From Copromyces sp. CBS 386.78 (lineage: Eukaryota; Ascomycota; Sordariomycetes; Sordariales; Sordariaceae): DNA of 64,000 bases. Positions 21,707 through 32,808 of the stretch are shown here, piece by piece. The notes beneath the pieces are model-generated. The model ran no database searches, was not told the DNA's origin, and was given only the letters and a program-made list of their open reading frames with translations. The translations under genes were made by a program, and so were the position numbers. The stretch is taken from the NCBI GenBank assembly GCA_030685235.1, contig MU839194.1, positions 1 to 64,000 of the forward strand. The letters are read 5' to 3'. Positions within the stretch are counted from its first letter, which is position 1. Every line of letters begins with the position of its first letter.

Positions 21707-22489
21707 TTAGCACTTATCGAGATGAATAATGACACTCCACTGGTCCTTCATAAAGAGGTGGCCCACAATGTGAACATTCATATCATCTTCTTTTCGGTCG
21801 CCCTTCCTGCACTGATCCACGAGGACCTCAGCGGCCTCGGCAATGGTGCTGTACCCAGGGAGCTCCTTTGAGTTCGTAGGATCCTGAGAGGAAAGAGAGC
21901 TAGGTGTCAGTCCAGCCTGGAATCCATTTATTCACTTGTGTGTTCAATCATTTTCATCCAAGGTAAGGTGGGTAGGTAAGGTAGGTAAGATATCTGTAAA
22001 CACAGATATCAAGGACATGATGACATACCTCGTTGCACCAGAAAATGGCTGCATTCCATGAGCAGCTGACGCGGTCGCAGCTACTCGGACCGAGCACCGG
22101 ATTGTGGCCAACTACGGAATTTTTGAGGTATTGAATGCCCTGTTTGATCTCCCGCAACCTGGCGAAGTGGTCACGCGATACCTCATTGGTCCACCACTCT
22201 TCATGGCAATCCACCCTGTCAACATCCACGAAACTCGACCGACGCTCGGGCTGGAGCATCGTGGACGAGGACGTAGCATTTCTCCATGCGGCGGCCGCAG
22301 ATGTTCTTCCTGGAAGCGCGCCGGCAGGAAGGATCTGTAAAAATAAAAAAAAAGAGTGAGAAATTGTGTTAGTGCGCATTCGCGCCAAAGAGCATAACTC
22401 TCGATAATCTCTCTGGTTGATTCCTGGCGTGGGTAGCTTACCTGCAGCATGGCGAAAACGCCTCCGAGGACGATGTTGGAGAGAAGCAT
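21707..22489 (-). CDS. Small secreted cysteine-containing protein, 176 aa
   Basis: Three exons, 22489-22442, 22334-22029 and 21883-21707, join in frame across canonical GT-AG introns (donors GTAAGC and GTATGT, acceptors TTACAG and CTCAG). The product starts with a hydrophobic signal peptide, MLLSNIVLGGVFAMLQ, continued as ILPAGALPG, with likely cleavage near residue 22-25. Six cysteines follow, in contexts VDC, SSC, VSC, FWC, DQC and DKC at the C-terminus, enough for three disulfides. The core motif DRVSCSWNAAIFWCNE and the surrounding helices resemble lineage-specific fungal secreted proteins of unknown role. I do not recognise a named family. A frameshifted paralogue lies 1 kb downstream on the same strand. 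Size, secretion and Cys content would suit an effector or antagonism protein, but this is inference. Confidence 0.82.
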
Positions 22490-23832
22490 GATGGTATAAT
22501 GTACTAGTGAGAGAGGTGTCGAAGTTTATTGAGTGTAAGAGGGTAGTAGACAAGGTTGAAAGATATTGTATTGGGATGAAGAAGAGAAGATGAGAAATAA
22601 AAGAACCGAAAAGGAGGGGGGAAGGCCTGCCTTTATACCTACCTACTGCCACTCTGCCAGATACAATTGTTGAGGACACCTACATGTTTGGATTGATACC
22701 TATGCAATGCAGAAATATTGTTGATGCATGCATGTTTTATTTCAGCACATTGCCCACCAAGGTTTTGTGTTTTACATCTCCATATTGCACATGGTGTTGA
22801 GTGCTTGAAACCTTGATGGTGGCAGTGTTGACCAGCGCTGGAAACAAGTTAAATCAAGTCAGTACCTACCTCTGGTGTCTCCACTGTTGCTTGATGTTCC
22901 TGCCTCCTGCTACTGTACTGCCACCCGCTTCTTCCTTCTTAGTCACCAGCCACTGCAATGCTGCGTGCGGCGGGGGCCTGCCTTCTGCCCGCCCGCGTCG
23001 GCTCCGGTCTCCGGACCTAACGCGAGGTGGCCACTCCGTAAATCCGCCGCAGCTGCAACCGCCGACAACTCCGACTTCGGCTGGCCGGGCCCTGAGTGAG
23101 CGCCAGGTTGGGAGTATTCATCAGTTTCCTTCCACGGAATCGGGCATCACGTGGCCACCATTGCCACCTCTTCACCACTGCAGTCTCAGCATCACCTCGC
23201 TGGGACCATCCATCCCGCCTCACAAAAGCGCAACCGCGACACAAAAACAACGAAGAATATTCCGATTCTTCGCACAACGACGACGACGTCTAGTGGTAGT
23301 GGCGGCGAAGTTACCCCGATGACATTGACACTCTTGTCCTTTTAATTTTTTAAACAGCACAAGAGCAAGTGAATAGGGGTAAAAGTCACAGAAAAGGGAT
23401 TCACGATTGATTTCAGCAGCAGAATTGGTAGGTAGCATGACAGTTTGCTATAGAGAACTTGCCAGAGCATTTGCTCAATCTGATGAGGCGTTACGTAACG
23501 TATGTAACGTATGAACTTATTCCTCCTGTCCAGTCCAGTCCAGTCCAGTCCTTAGTCTAATAACCCAAGGTAGAAGGTACACTAGTTCTAGAAAACCAAC
23601 CCAATGCAGTCTGTCTTCCTCCAACATCAAATTCCATCTCACACTCTTGAAGCACCTAGGTATCCGTCCGTCCTCACTCTATCCCGATTCCCAAGCAGAT
23701 GGCAACAATGTTAATACCATACTACTTTCCTCCAAATTCCATCTTAAGCGCCCATATGCCATATGCATTTCAACATGAACCTCCTCTATTCCTCCTCCGC
23801 TACTCCTCCTCCTCCACCACCATCCGATCAAA
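22490..23832. other. Gene-free stretch with secreted-protein promoter
   Basis: It holds the upstream region of the secreted-protein gene and the 3' flank of the next minus-strand gene. A CCAGT pentamer is repeated in tandem at about 23530-23551, and TTACGTAACGTATGTAACGTATG-like near-palindromes occur around 23492-23514. No coding frame is convincing. Confidence 0.5.
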
Positions 23833-24889
23833 TCAAATTGACCGGCCACGGGTCTTCTTGCCCTGCTTCTTGACCTTATCCTTGTGCTGCAACCGAAAGC
23901 CATGAGTACCAGCAAACCAATGGGCGGCCTCGCGGCGGTACATGTGCGACATCTCCCACTTCTTGAGCATCTCCTTCCAGGCTTGGGATTTGGCGGCTTT
24001 GGAGCCATGCGGGAACTTCTTCTTCTCCTTGGGTTGGCCAAGTTGGGGGCGACGGACGGCGGCGGGTTCTTCTTGGATGTCAGGGAGAGCTACAACGGGC
24101 GCGGCGGGCTCGGTGGGCATGACGGGCATGACGGGCATGACGGGCTCAACGGGCTGCTGGTAGACCTCATGCTGGAACTAAAGTAGTGGTGATTCTGTTA
24201 GTGCTTGCATTGTCTCTGCTTTTGCTTCTGCACTGATGGGAGGAAGGGTGGATAAGGTAAGCACTACTTACCATGTTCTCAGCGGAATCCAGTTCCTCGT
24301 CCTCGTCAGAGTCCATATCCTCATCCTCGTCGGTGAAGTGCACATCCTCGCCCCAGTCAAAACCCTCGTTGAGAAAATCGCGCAATGCGTTGTAACTTTC
24401 AGTGGTCCAGTTTTCAGTGGTCCAGTCTTCGTCGTCGTCCAATTCGAATGCAAAACCGCGCTCGTGGTGGGGAGGAGGCGAGCCGGGCAGACGGAGTGGC
24501 TGCCACTCGTCCTAGGTAAAATCAACTCGGTTAGTACGTAAACGTACTCTACTTGGCTCAGCTCTGTCTCAAGGATGGGGGTATGGACAATCACTTACCA
24601 TGTCCTCGTCCTGAGCGGGGGGGACGGGCTGCTCAAAGTTGTTGACAGGAGCGAAGGCAGGCTCGGGTTCCTGGATGCCGACGGCAGGACCGAAGTCGGG
24701 AAGGGGAGGCATGTCGAGTTGTTCAGGCCCAGGGGAAGGGGGCTGCTGCTCGGGAGGCTACAAGGTCGATTCATGTTGGTATAGGTTGCTTAAACGGATG
24801 CAAGGAGGGCAATTATGTTCATTACTTACCACAGGCTGTCCGGTGACAGGGTCGTAGTAACAGCCGCCAAGAAAGGCAAAGTTCGACAT
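23833..24889 (-). CDS. Hypothetical protein, 267 aa, four exons
   Basis: Exons 24889-24830, 24757-24599, 24511-24272 and 24177-23833 all break in phase 0 at GTAAGT-type donors. The product begins MSNFAFLGGCYYDPVTGQPV, passes through a proline-rich part, then a very acidic stretch (residues about 95-153, including FTDEDEDMDSDEDEELD), a VMPVMPVMP tandem, and a basic C-terminal domain from about residue 200 (KEKKKFPHGSKAAKSQAW, then WKEMLKKWEMSHMYRREAAHWF, ending KKQGKKTRGRSI). The acidic-then-basic layout suggests a nuclear or nucleic-acid-associated protein, but I recognise no domain. The four clean phase-0 joins make the gene model strong even though the function is unknown. Confidence 0.85.
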
Positions 24890-25810
24890 TGTGAGGATGT
24901 ATTCAACTGAAGTACCGTAGGATAGATGAAGTTGTTGGTATGCGCGTGTTAGATGAGTCGAGTAAAGTCGGTCGATGTCGATGTTGAAGGTCGATGTTCG
25001 ATGTTCGAGGCAAGTTTGAAAGTTGCGAGCTGCTAGGAAGGACGAGATTTATCATGTCCGATTGAACTGTCGCCAATTCCCCCTTCACTTGATGGGTGGG
25101 CCTGTTGTTGCGCACCTGTGCAATCAATGGTTTTCATCTGATGTTCATGGACAATAGGTACCCTGCTCACAATAGCAGGCCGGTGTTCAGGTTATTGGAT
25201 CCAGGTACATCTAAGTGAGGAGGACTTGAACAATACAAGCGAACCTTGAATGTGTGTCTGTTATCCGGGACTCCGTCATGGTAAACGCTGACGATGATGG
25301 CAAGACTGACTATATCAAGACCATCACCCGCATCGAGATAGATCGGAGCGTACCTTGACTCCTTGAGTTGCGCCGTACTCAACCTTCATTTGCTCGAGAA
25401 ACTATCCTTCTATTACACACGATTCGATTCTCCTAAAGACCAGATGAAATCTCGCCGTCCTCGAAATTTATTGAGCGCCAACCCCCCTCTGCCCCGCGTC
25501 CTATTGTATTTCTATTGCCCCATGCTATTGTGCTCCTCTCGTCAAGAATCAGATGAAAATATGCCCGTCCATAAGTGAATGTGGATTTGAATAAGTGACC
25601 ACCGAGGAACCTTGGGGTGAAAATGATGGCAGCTGGCTGGCAGGTAGGTTTACTCCCGTCAGGTTCGTCTCTTCTGCCCTCCCATTCACAAGTATAAAAT
25701 CTCGTCTCGTTCACTCAAGACTTGGAGCTGGACTCGAATTGCTTTTTTGAATGGAGAGCAAGTCAAACAGACACCACATCACACCTTTCTCTCCCAAAAC
25801 CAATTTTAAC
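24890..25810. other. Gene-free divergent intergenic region
   Basis: About 0.9 kb separates the divergent genes at 24889 (minus) and 25811 (plus) and presumably holds both promoters. A 71-codon minus frame (25167-25382) and other short frames show no family resemblance. GTCGATGTTC-like motifs repeat around 24970-25010. Confidence 0.5.
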
Positions 25811-26583
25811 ATGAGCAAAATGGCATCCACCACAACCAACACCAACACCGCCGACACCAACACCACCATGACCGCCACCATGACCGGCATGCCCTGGCTC
25901 AACCGCGACGCCATCATCGCCATCCCCGCTCCGCGCTACTCGCCGGAGCTGGATGCAGATGGCAAGCCCATCTATTCTTTTTCCTCTGGTGGTGCTGCTG
26001 CGCAGAACGAGGTAAGTACACTCATCACATTCTTCTCACCTAGGTCTCCTTCCGGGTCTGGTCATTTCCACACACAGTTCAAGAAGCTAACCTCGCCCAT
26101 CAATTTGTACAGAAGCATCCTGACCTCCTCGCCGCTCTCCGCGCCCGCAAGGCTGCTCGCGCCACCGCCGCCGCCGCCGCCACCATCTCCGCTGCTTCTC
26201 CCAAGAAGAAGACCAAGACCGTCGGCCCCAACAGCAACCCGCGCCCCGTTTTCTTCCCCGGCTGCATCCCCGGCTCCGTCCCCGGCCGCGTCCTCTGGCG
26301 CCAATGCCTCGACCATTTTGCTGCCCGCCGTGCTGAGCTCAAGACTGGCAAGAAGAAGGGTCGTGGCGGCGGAAGCGGTCGCGGTCGCCCGCCCAAGCAC
26401 ATTCGCGAACAGAACAAGGAGAAGGACGAGGTGCTGGCGGAGAAGCAGTGCAATTTTGTGGCCAAGAATTGTTCGGGGGTTAATAAGTTTGGTGAGATTG
26501 AGAATAAGGAGGAGGAGGAGGAGAAGAAGATGAGGGAGATGGAGGAGGCGAGTGTTGCGAGGTTTCAGGAGAGGTTTTGGTAG
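25811..26583 (+). CDS. AT-hook protein, about 223 aa
   Basis: Two exons, 25811-26011 and 26113-26583, are joined in phase 0 by an intron with a GTAAGT donor and a TACAG acceptor. The N-terminus is Thr/Asn-rich low complexity, followed by MPWLNRDAIIAIPAPRYSPE. Exon 2 has an Ala-rich helix, KKKTKTVGP, and near residue 150-160 the sequence SGRGRPPKH, a good AT-hook (core GRP flanked by basic residues). The tail is strongly charged (repeated EE/KK). AT-hooks bind the minor groove of AT-rich DNA, so a chromatin role is likely, perhaps relevant given nearby AT-rich RIP blocks, though that link is speculation. An in-frame ATG at 25751 would add 20 residues that read like translated leader, so 25811 is preferred. 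Confidence 0.8.
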
Positions 26584-27540
26584 AGCGGGGCGGAGGATGA
26601 ATGAAGATTGATAACTGGATGATTAAAGTACCTACCTCCACAAGTAACGAGCGACAAGCAACGAGATTTTGCAATTGACAGAATGATTTATCCAATTGAC
26701 AAAACGCAGTAGTGTCTCGACTGCATGTGACTCGGTAGTACCTCCTCTGCTGCAGTATCGCAGAAGTGCCCCCGGGAAGGGACATTCCGTCTGCAATCTG
26801 CATCCGATTCCGGAGAACGTACCTGCACACATGTACTTAGTACATCGAGGGTTCCCCTCATTATCCCACACCAGAGGCTACGAGCACGGTATGCCCACCA
26901 AGGTCATCGAAGCCAAGAACGAGGGGTACCATCTTACCCACTACGGGATTTTGGCCCATTGCCCCCTACCTATCCTCGCGGACAGGGCTTTGACCAACTG
27001 AAGGCGGTGATTCTTGCTCTTGAAAGCGTCCTCTCAAGTGTATTATGGACCATGCACCCCGTGGAGGACCCTAAACGACCATATATGAATTTGGTCTACC
27101 ATAGTACCATTCGCGCTGGCCGCTTACAGATCTCGATTGGACGGGACTATGTTCCCACAATTGTCTTACGGAAACACCAAGGGGGTGCATGGTCCATCTC
27201 ACGGTGAAACAACGGCTGCAAGTGTACGACCACAATTCGTTCCTCGAACTCAGTCCTGCCTCTGAACCACCAACACCAACACCAATCCACCTCTACCTGG
27301 AAATCCATCCCCATTCTTTACCTGTCCTCAAACACCACCAAAGGCACCGCCCTCACCATGTTGCTCCTGCGAGCCCCAGCTACAGTGATTTCGACATCGC
27401 CACAGTTATACCTCCCGTCGTAGTTTGATAAATTACACCCTCTCTCTCCGCTGCCACCTCGTTTTCTGCTCTCCACCCTCAAGATAGCAGCTCGAAGTAA
27501 GTTTATCCATTCCTATTACCTAATCATAGGGCACTCACAC
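26584..27540. other. Gene-free stretch, one weak frame
   Basis: The only frame with some protein character is 26959-27207 on the plus strand (82 codons, containing LKAVILALESVLSSVLW), but it has no clear start context, splice partner or known motif. It could be a gene remnant. Otherwise nothing recognisable. Confidence 0.35.
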
Positions 27541-27544
27541 TGAT

Positions 27545-27958
27545 ATGCATCACGGGATAGACATCGAGCCACTACTAGAATCACAACCAGAACTCGAACC
27601 ACAAACACCACCATCACAACCACCAGCAGCACCACCAGCAGCAGCAGCATCACCAACAATGGCTCCTGTTCCACCTGCCGTTGTTTGAATACACCGATGA
27701 CGAGTCTACAGATACTGCTTATACGGTTTCTCAACCTACAGGCGGGTTTGAATATAGCGATAACGATGCTATCTATACCGCCCGCACCGGTCCAGTCCTC
27801 AACCCATGACCGATAGCGGTGATGACAAGCCGAACCCAAACACCGTTCCCGCCGCAGGTGTCGACCTTTTTGGCAAGATCATTGCCGGGCTGGCTGCGGT
27901 TGTGGGCGGCGTGTGGGTGGCCACCCAAATCTGGTCGAGATGTTGGGGGACAGCATGA
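27545..27958 (+). pseudogene. Decayed relative of the 41428-41997 membrane-protein gene
   Basis: The last part, 27806-27958, is a 50-codon frame whose core VDLFGKIIAGLAAVVGG, followed by VWVATQIWSRCWG, closely matches VELFTKVVAGVVALVGG followed by VWVATQIWSKCRG of the gene at 41428-41997. The match is one hydrophobic helix with a conserved IWS-[KR]-C end. Upstream, CCA/CAG repeats and an ATGGCTCC start at about 27659 mirror the leader of the other gene, but the frame stops after nine codons. A further open segment (YTDDESTDTAYTVSQPTGG) ends in a TGA overlapping the ATG at 27806. It is most simply a broken copy. The 50-residue frame alone could still be expressed. Confidence 0.65.
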
Positions 27959-29494
27959 AGCTGGACCGGAAGCTGAACTGAGCAAGTTCAATTATGCACC
28001 CATTAATTTTCGGTGGGTTGACAGTCCCATTGTTATCGGAGAGAGTGTGGAAGATGAATGAATGCATGCATGCTCACCATTCCCTCACAAAAACATACCT
28101 ATGTATTACTTCCGCGCAAACTGCAAATGCGTGTCCAAAGCCCGTCAGTCAGCCTGTGTAAAGGTTACGTTACTTACCTATGGTACTTAGAACTAATGCG
28201 TGATGCACAGCGGGCGATGCCGATGCGTACCTTATTTCCATGCTCAAAAGTCCAAAAACCTTTCGTCTCGAATGTCGGTCAATTTCAGCCACTCAACTTT
28301 CGGACGCACTTCCTGCCACTTCAATAACATATTACCTAATCCAGACATATATACTCCCTCTCAAATATTCAAAAAACGAGTTATGCAACGATCGTGCTGG
28401 TTGTGGTGGAGATATTGATGAGTGTCTCGGTAGAGGTAGTGTAGGTACCTCGGGGAGATTTTGGCTCTAGGTTAGGGTGCCACCTGTACAATCTAATACT
28501 GGTTTGTTTGTTAGCTCGAGACCTCGAATCAACTTCCTTGGACGTTTTGACACCTTAATATTTCGTTTCGTTTAATAATCAAGGCGTATTTTACCTTGCA
28601 TATACTGTTTTGGTGAGTTTGATATACGATATTGATTTTCATTAAAGCCCTTTTGAACCGTACAGAGCCATTTGTATCTATGCTTATAAGGGGTTAAGAA
28701 CAATTTAAGAGAGATCTCGTCCAGTAGACCAGGCGTACCGAACTAACAAACAAACCAGTATTAGATTGTAATGCCAAGGTGTGTGTGGCCGTTACGAATG
28801 GGTGCACGGACGTAACGGTTATCTAGACTAGTGCTACTCTGACATTATATAACATGACATGATATGATGACTTCTTGTTCTGACATGTTTAGTATTCTCT
28901 TATTTCGCGAATGCCAGCAACATGCCGTGTTATGATCATCTAAATGTCTTCATTCCGTCTAGTCTCGCAAGGCGCTGCTATGAGCCTCTATGGTATAAGC
29001 CTTTCTTTCTATCATTCATTTCACCCTGCGGTGTGCCTGTTCCCATTTATGTCTTCATCTCCATTCTTCTTCTTCATCTTGTCTGGTCTTTGCCCTAGTT
29101 CCTTCCAGACCCAGTGTGGTATCTATCCCATGACCATGACCCATGCTTTCTATCATATCCACTTATCGTACATAAAACCATCTGTCCCAATTAAGTAGGT
29201 AATATAATAACACAAACATCAACATGAAACGTGAAGCTCCAGCATCTAAAACCGCAGATTCTCCCACCGATTCCTTTCCCTCTTACTCCCGCTTCTACTC
29301 CGGCTTTGGCTCCGTTCCTCGTCCCTCTGACTCGGCAAAGGCTGAGCCCACTGAGTTGATGAATCGGGAGGATGACTCATTGATCTCATCCTCGCCGGCT
29401 TCGGTCGCTCCGGTTGCGGGGGTCTCTAACCGGCCGCTGGAGGAGGAGGAACCGGAGGAGCAGGGATGTTGCTACCAGGGTGGTGTTCTCGATT
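27959..29494. other. Gene-free stretch apart from the 28487 element
   Basis: It contains no convincing coding sequence on the plus strand. The frame 29224-29715 is the antisense of the C-terminal tail of the MscS-type channel gene. The stretch includes the miniature element at 28487-28770 and the 3' flank of the channel gene. Confidence 0.45.
28487..28770. mobile_element. 284-bp mariner-like MITE
   Basis: The left arm 28487-28518 and right arm 28738-28770 are inverted copies of about 32 bases with one mismatch (core CAATCTAATACTGG then TTTGTTTGTTAG). Both ends are bounded by TA, so the element proper is 28489-28768 with a TA target duplication, as for Tc1/mariner-derived elements. The interior has no open frame. 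Neurospora is known to carry small TA-flanked inverted-repeat elements such as Guest, but I cannot say whether this one belongs to that family. Confidence 0.85.
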
Positions 29495-32400
29495 CTATCT
29501 CTGTTCCTGGTCCTCAGAGGTTTGTGTCTGCGTCAAGTCAGAACCCGTCACTGCGGCCGCCGCTTGTTGGGGGAGGTTTCCTGGGAGCTGTGCTTGTGGA
29601 GCTTGTGGTGGTGGTTGTCCTTGCTGCTGGGCTTGTTGCTGGGCTTGTGACTGTGGCTGCCCTTGCTGTGTATACCCTTGAGTCTGCCCTTGAGGGACAA
29701 CAGCAGCAGCAGTAGCTGTTGTCGGCCTGCTTAATCCCGCCGCGGTTGGGTTGTACATGCTAGCCCCTCGGGGTCTCGCACCGACCGGTCCTCCTGTACC
29801 GCTGGTCCCACTTGGTACGGGTGCTGGACTCAGTGTGATAGGCGACGGAGTGGGCAAGCTCTGCACTGGTGGGATTGTTGTGGCGGTTGCGCCGGGGGTG
29901 GTGTAGACCGGCTCAGGAGCCTGTGGTTGCTGCGCATGGGGAGACAAAGTCGACTGTCCCGCGTACAACCCGCCACTGACGCTGGGCGAACTAGGGCTCA
30001 TCGCTTGTTGCTGCTGCTGCTGCTGTGCGGCATAAGCGGCGCCGGCGTACTGGGTCATGCTCGGCCCTGGTTGTCCTTGTCCGGCGTATCCCTGGCCAGT
30101 GTAGGGATCGGGGCTGAAGCCGGCTTCGCCTCGCTCGACGTCAAACGAAAGGTTGGAACGGCGACCGGTGTTGGGGCTGCGAATGCTGCCTCGGCCACCG
30201 CCGACCGAGGGACGAGTAACGTGCACGCTTAGAGACCTATTCCCTAGCGGCGTGGGTGGCAGTCCGTCGCCTGGCTTTCTACGGCCGCGCTGGGACTCAC
30301 GGGGGTTCAAGTGATTCCTGCGGGCCATGGAAGATGCATCATCGGCCTTGGCGCGGCCGACGGGAGAGTTGTCACGAGAACGCAGGGTGACCCTGTCGTA
30401 ACCCCAATCGTCGAGAGCCTCGGCGACGGGATCGGAGGCGTTGATGTTGGCTACTGCCTGTTTCTCCGCATCAATCTTACTGGTTCCTGTGATGCCGCTG
30501 CCCGGAGTGTAGACATCCTCCTCCTGGCGCAGCTTAGTAACCATCTTGGCCGCTTCCTTATCCTTATCCGCCTTTTCTCTGGCCATGGCAGCAAAATCAT
30601 CCGTTACAGCGACAGAGTAAGCGGGGTTGGTAGGACCGCCCAACGCCTCGCCACCGCCACCGGGGGCGTTGATGGGAACCGCCTTGAGGGCCAAAGCCAG
30701 GGCGCACATGAACTTGGAGCGACGGGTGCAGCGAACGGCCTCGTTGTGCCAGTTGGACTTGTGCTTGATTTGGATCTTAAGCGTCATCTTGTCCAAGTTG
30801 CCGATGTCGTTGATCATGATGGTGATGTCGGGCTGGAAGTCGCGGCTGTTTTCGGGGGAGCGGACAAACTTTTCGAGTTCGAGGCGGAGGAGCTCGATCT
30901 CTTCGAACGAGGTATCGTAGGAGACGGCGACGTCGACGGTTTCCTTCATGGCCTTGGATCTCGTGACGTTTTCGATCCAGAGGTTGTTGAGTTGAATGTT
31001 TGGGACCTACAACTGTTAAGAGGGTGAATATGCAGACAAAGAGGGGGAAAGGGACACACCTGAACGACCTGCATCTTGTCGATGCGGGTAAACACGGTGT
31101 AGAGCAGAGAAATCTTCTCAACGATAAACTGCTGCGCATCGGGACCCTTGATATCGACACGATCGCCGACATCATACGGATGCTTGACGAACAGGAAAAT
31201 GCAAGAACCCAAGAACTCCTGCGTGGTGACGGCAAAAACGAACGACAGCGACAAAAGCGTGGTACCAGCCGTAGCCAGGGTCGTCACAAAGCTGCTCTGG
31301 AACACGACCAAGAAGATGATGATGACAATAATCAGCACCACAAACAGCAGGACCTTATCAAACACGGTCAAGGCCTGACTGATGTCCTTCATGCTGTGCG
31401 CGATTGCCTTTCTCTCCTTACCGATGTCGACAACCTTGCGGATCATCTCGTCGAGACTGATGTCGCCATTCTGATCGGCGTCGATGGCGTGAAAACACTC
31501 CTCGGCCTCTTCGCGGTGGTGGGCGCCCAGCACTTCGATGATATCGTCCAGCAACAGGGCCTCCTCGCCTTCGGCAGCGAAAGACATCCAGATACGGCGA
31601 GCCATGGCCTCGGAGCTGCGGACCTTTTCGAGGGCTTCGATGACGATGGAGTGGGCGGACGTGGGGTTGAAGACGTTCTTGCCGGTGATTTCCGAGGCAA
31701 GGTTGCCGAACACGGAGGTGATCTTGTCGCCGATGCGGCCGACGTCGCCGACGAGGCGCATAGGGGTGCTGGTGCCTCCGCGCGCCTTCTCGGCCCTGTC
31801 GCGCATAAGGAGGGCGTTGATACTATCACTGATGACGTAGTCCTCGTCGACAAACTCGGGGCAGTACATGGGGAACAAGGTCCTCGAGGCATCGTAAAGA
31901 AGACCCAGGAGGTAGATGTCGCGCTTGGAGTCCTGGATGCGGTTGGCGAAGGAGCGTTGGTGGTACGAGATGCTGATGAGCTGGACAATGGCCTTTTCTC
32001 CGAGCAAAACTCCCAAGGAGATGAAGACGGACAAGAGGATCCGCTTGATGGTGTGGACCCATTCGAGGCTGTCGTCTGTGAAGCGGAACTTGAAGACGAG
32101 CCAGGAAGCCAGTGACCAGAGAAACAGGGAGAGGTTGATCTCCAACGCGGCCAGCACGTTGGCGTACTTGCGAGTTCCAGCGCTGACGACGCCGCAGAGG
32201 AACATGAAGACCCAGGGCAGAAAGTGGGCGACTAGCTTGGCGGTCCATAGCGACAGCCACGAGATTTCGATCCAGAGGAAGAGCCAGAAGAGGGTGTAGT
32301 TTTCCTTGTCGTCGTCGCTGGTGCCAAGCTGGATATTATTGACATTGCCAGTGAAGGGCAAGACGAAGAGGGGGATGGCGAGCAGGAAGGCGATGGGGAT

Positions 32401-32808
32401 GATGTAGATGAGATAGCGAGTGACGAAGGGGAAGCTGACGATCTTGCGGTACATGCGACCCAACGCGTTGAACTTTTTTTCTTCACTCATGTTGGTGCCG
32501 GGCCGGCTGAGATCTCGCACACGTCGCCGTCCAGAAGGGCCAGCCTGGCGGCGGCTAGACTTGCTGGACTTGTGAAAGAGGCCATGCTTCTCGGTGGTAG
32601 GGGGGGACTCGACGGTGCCCAGAGCGTTGGAGAGAGTCTGGTCGAGCTTTCTGGCGCCGGTCGAGGAGGAGGTTGTGGCATTGGTGCGAACGGGTTGCAG
32701 TGGTATATCGTTGGGTTCCATCATGTCGTCGACGTCTGATCCAGGACTGGATGGGATATGGCGGAAGCCTCTGTGACCCGTTGGCGACCTGGGACTTCTT
32801 AAGGACAT
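29495..32808 (-). CDS. EF-hand mechanosensitive channel, MscS family, 1086 aa
   Basis: Exon 1 is 32808-31060 and exon 2 31006-29495, joined in phase 0 across a 53-base intron (donor GTGTGT, acceptor TTGTAG) that falls inside the MscS domain. The Ser/Pro-rich cytosolic N-terminus is followed by hydrophobic segments near residues 135-280 and 485-540. Between them at about 443-454 is a canonical EF-hand loop DADQNGDISLDE. The MscS pore helix and beta domain follow (VTTQEFLGSCIFLF, GDRVDIKGPDAQQFIVEKI, VPNIQLNNLWIENVTRS). This order matches the fungal Msy1/Msy2 channels of the endoplasmic reticulum, which regulate Ca2+ responses to hypo-osmotic shock (established for fission yeast). The last 300 or so residues are Pro/Gln/Ser-rich and probably disordered. 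Confidence 0.93.

Noticed and set aside
26062..26465. Minus-strand frames over the AT-hook gene
   Set aside because: Antisense shadows of the Ala/Lys/Arg-rich exon 2, without independent support.
29224..29715. 163-codon plus-strand frame
   Set aside because: Its 3' half is antisense to the Gln/Pro-rich tail of the channel gene, and the 5' half has no relative or motif.
31000..32115. 371-codon plus-strand frame over the channel gene
   Set aside because: Antisense to conserved MscS and EF-hand codons; composition mirrors the sense strand.
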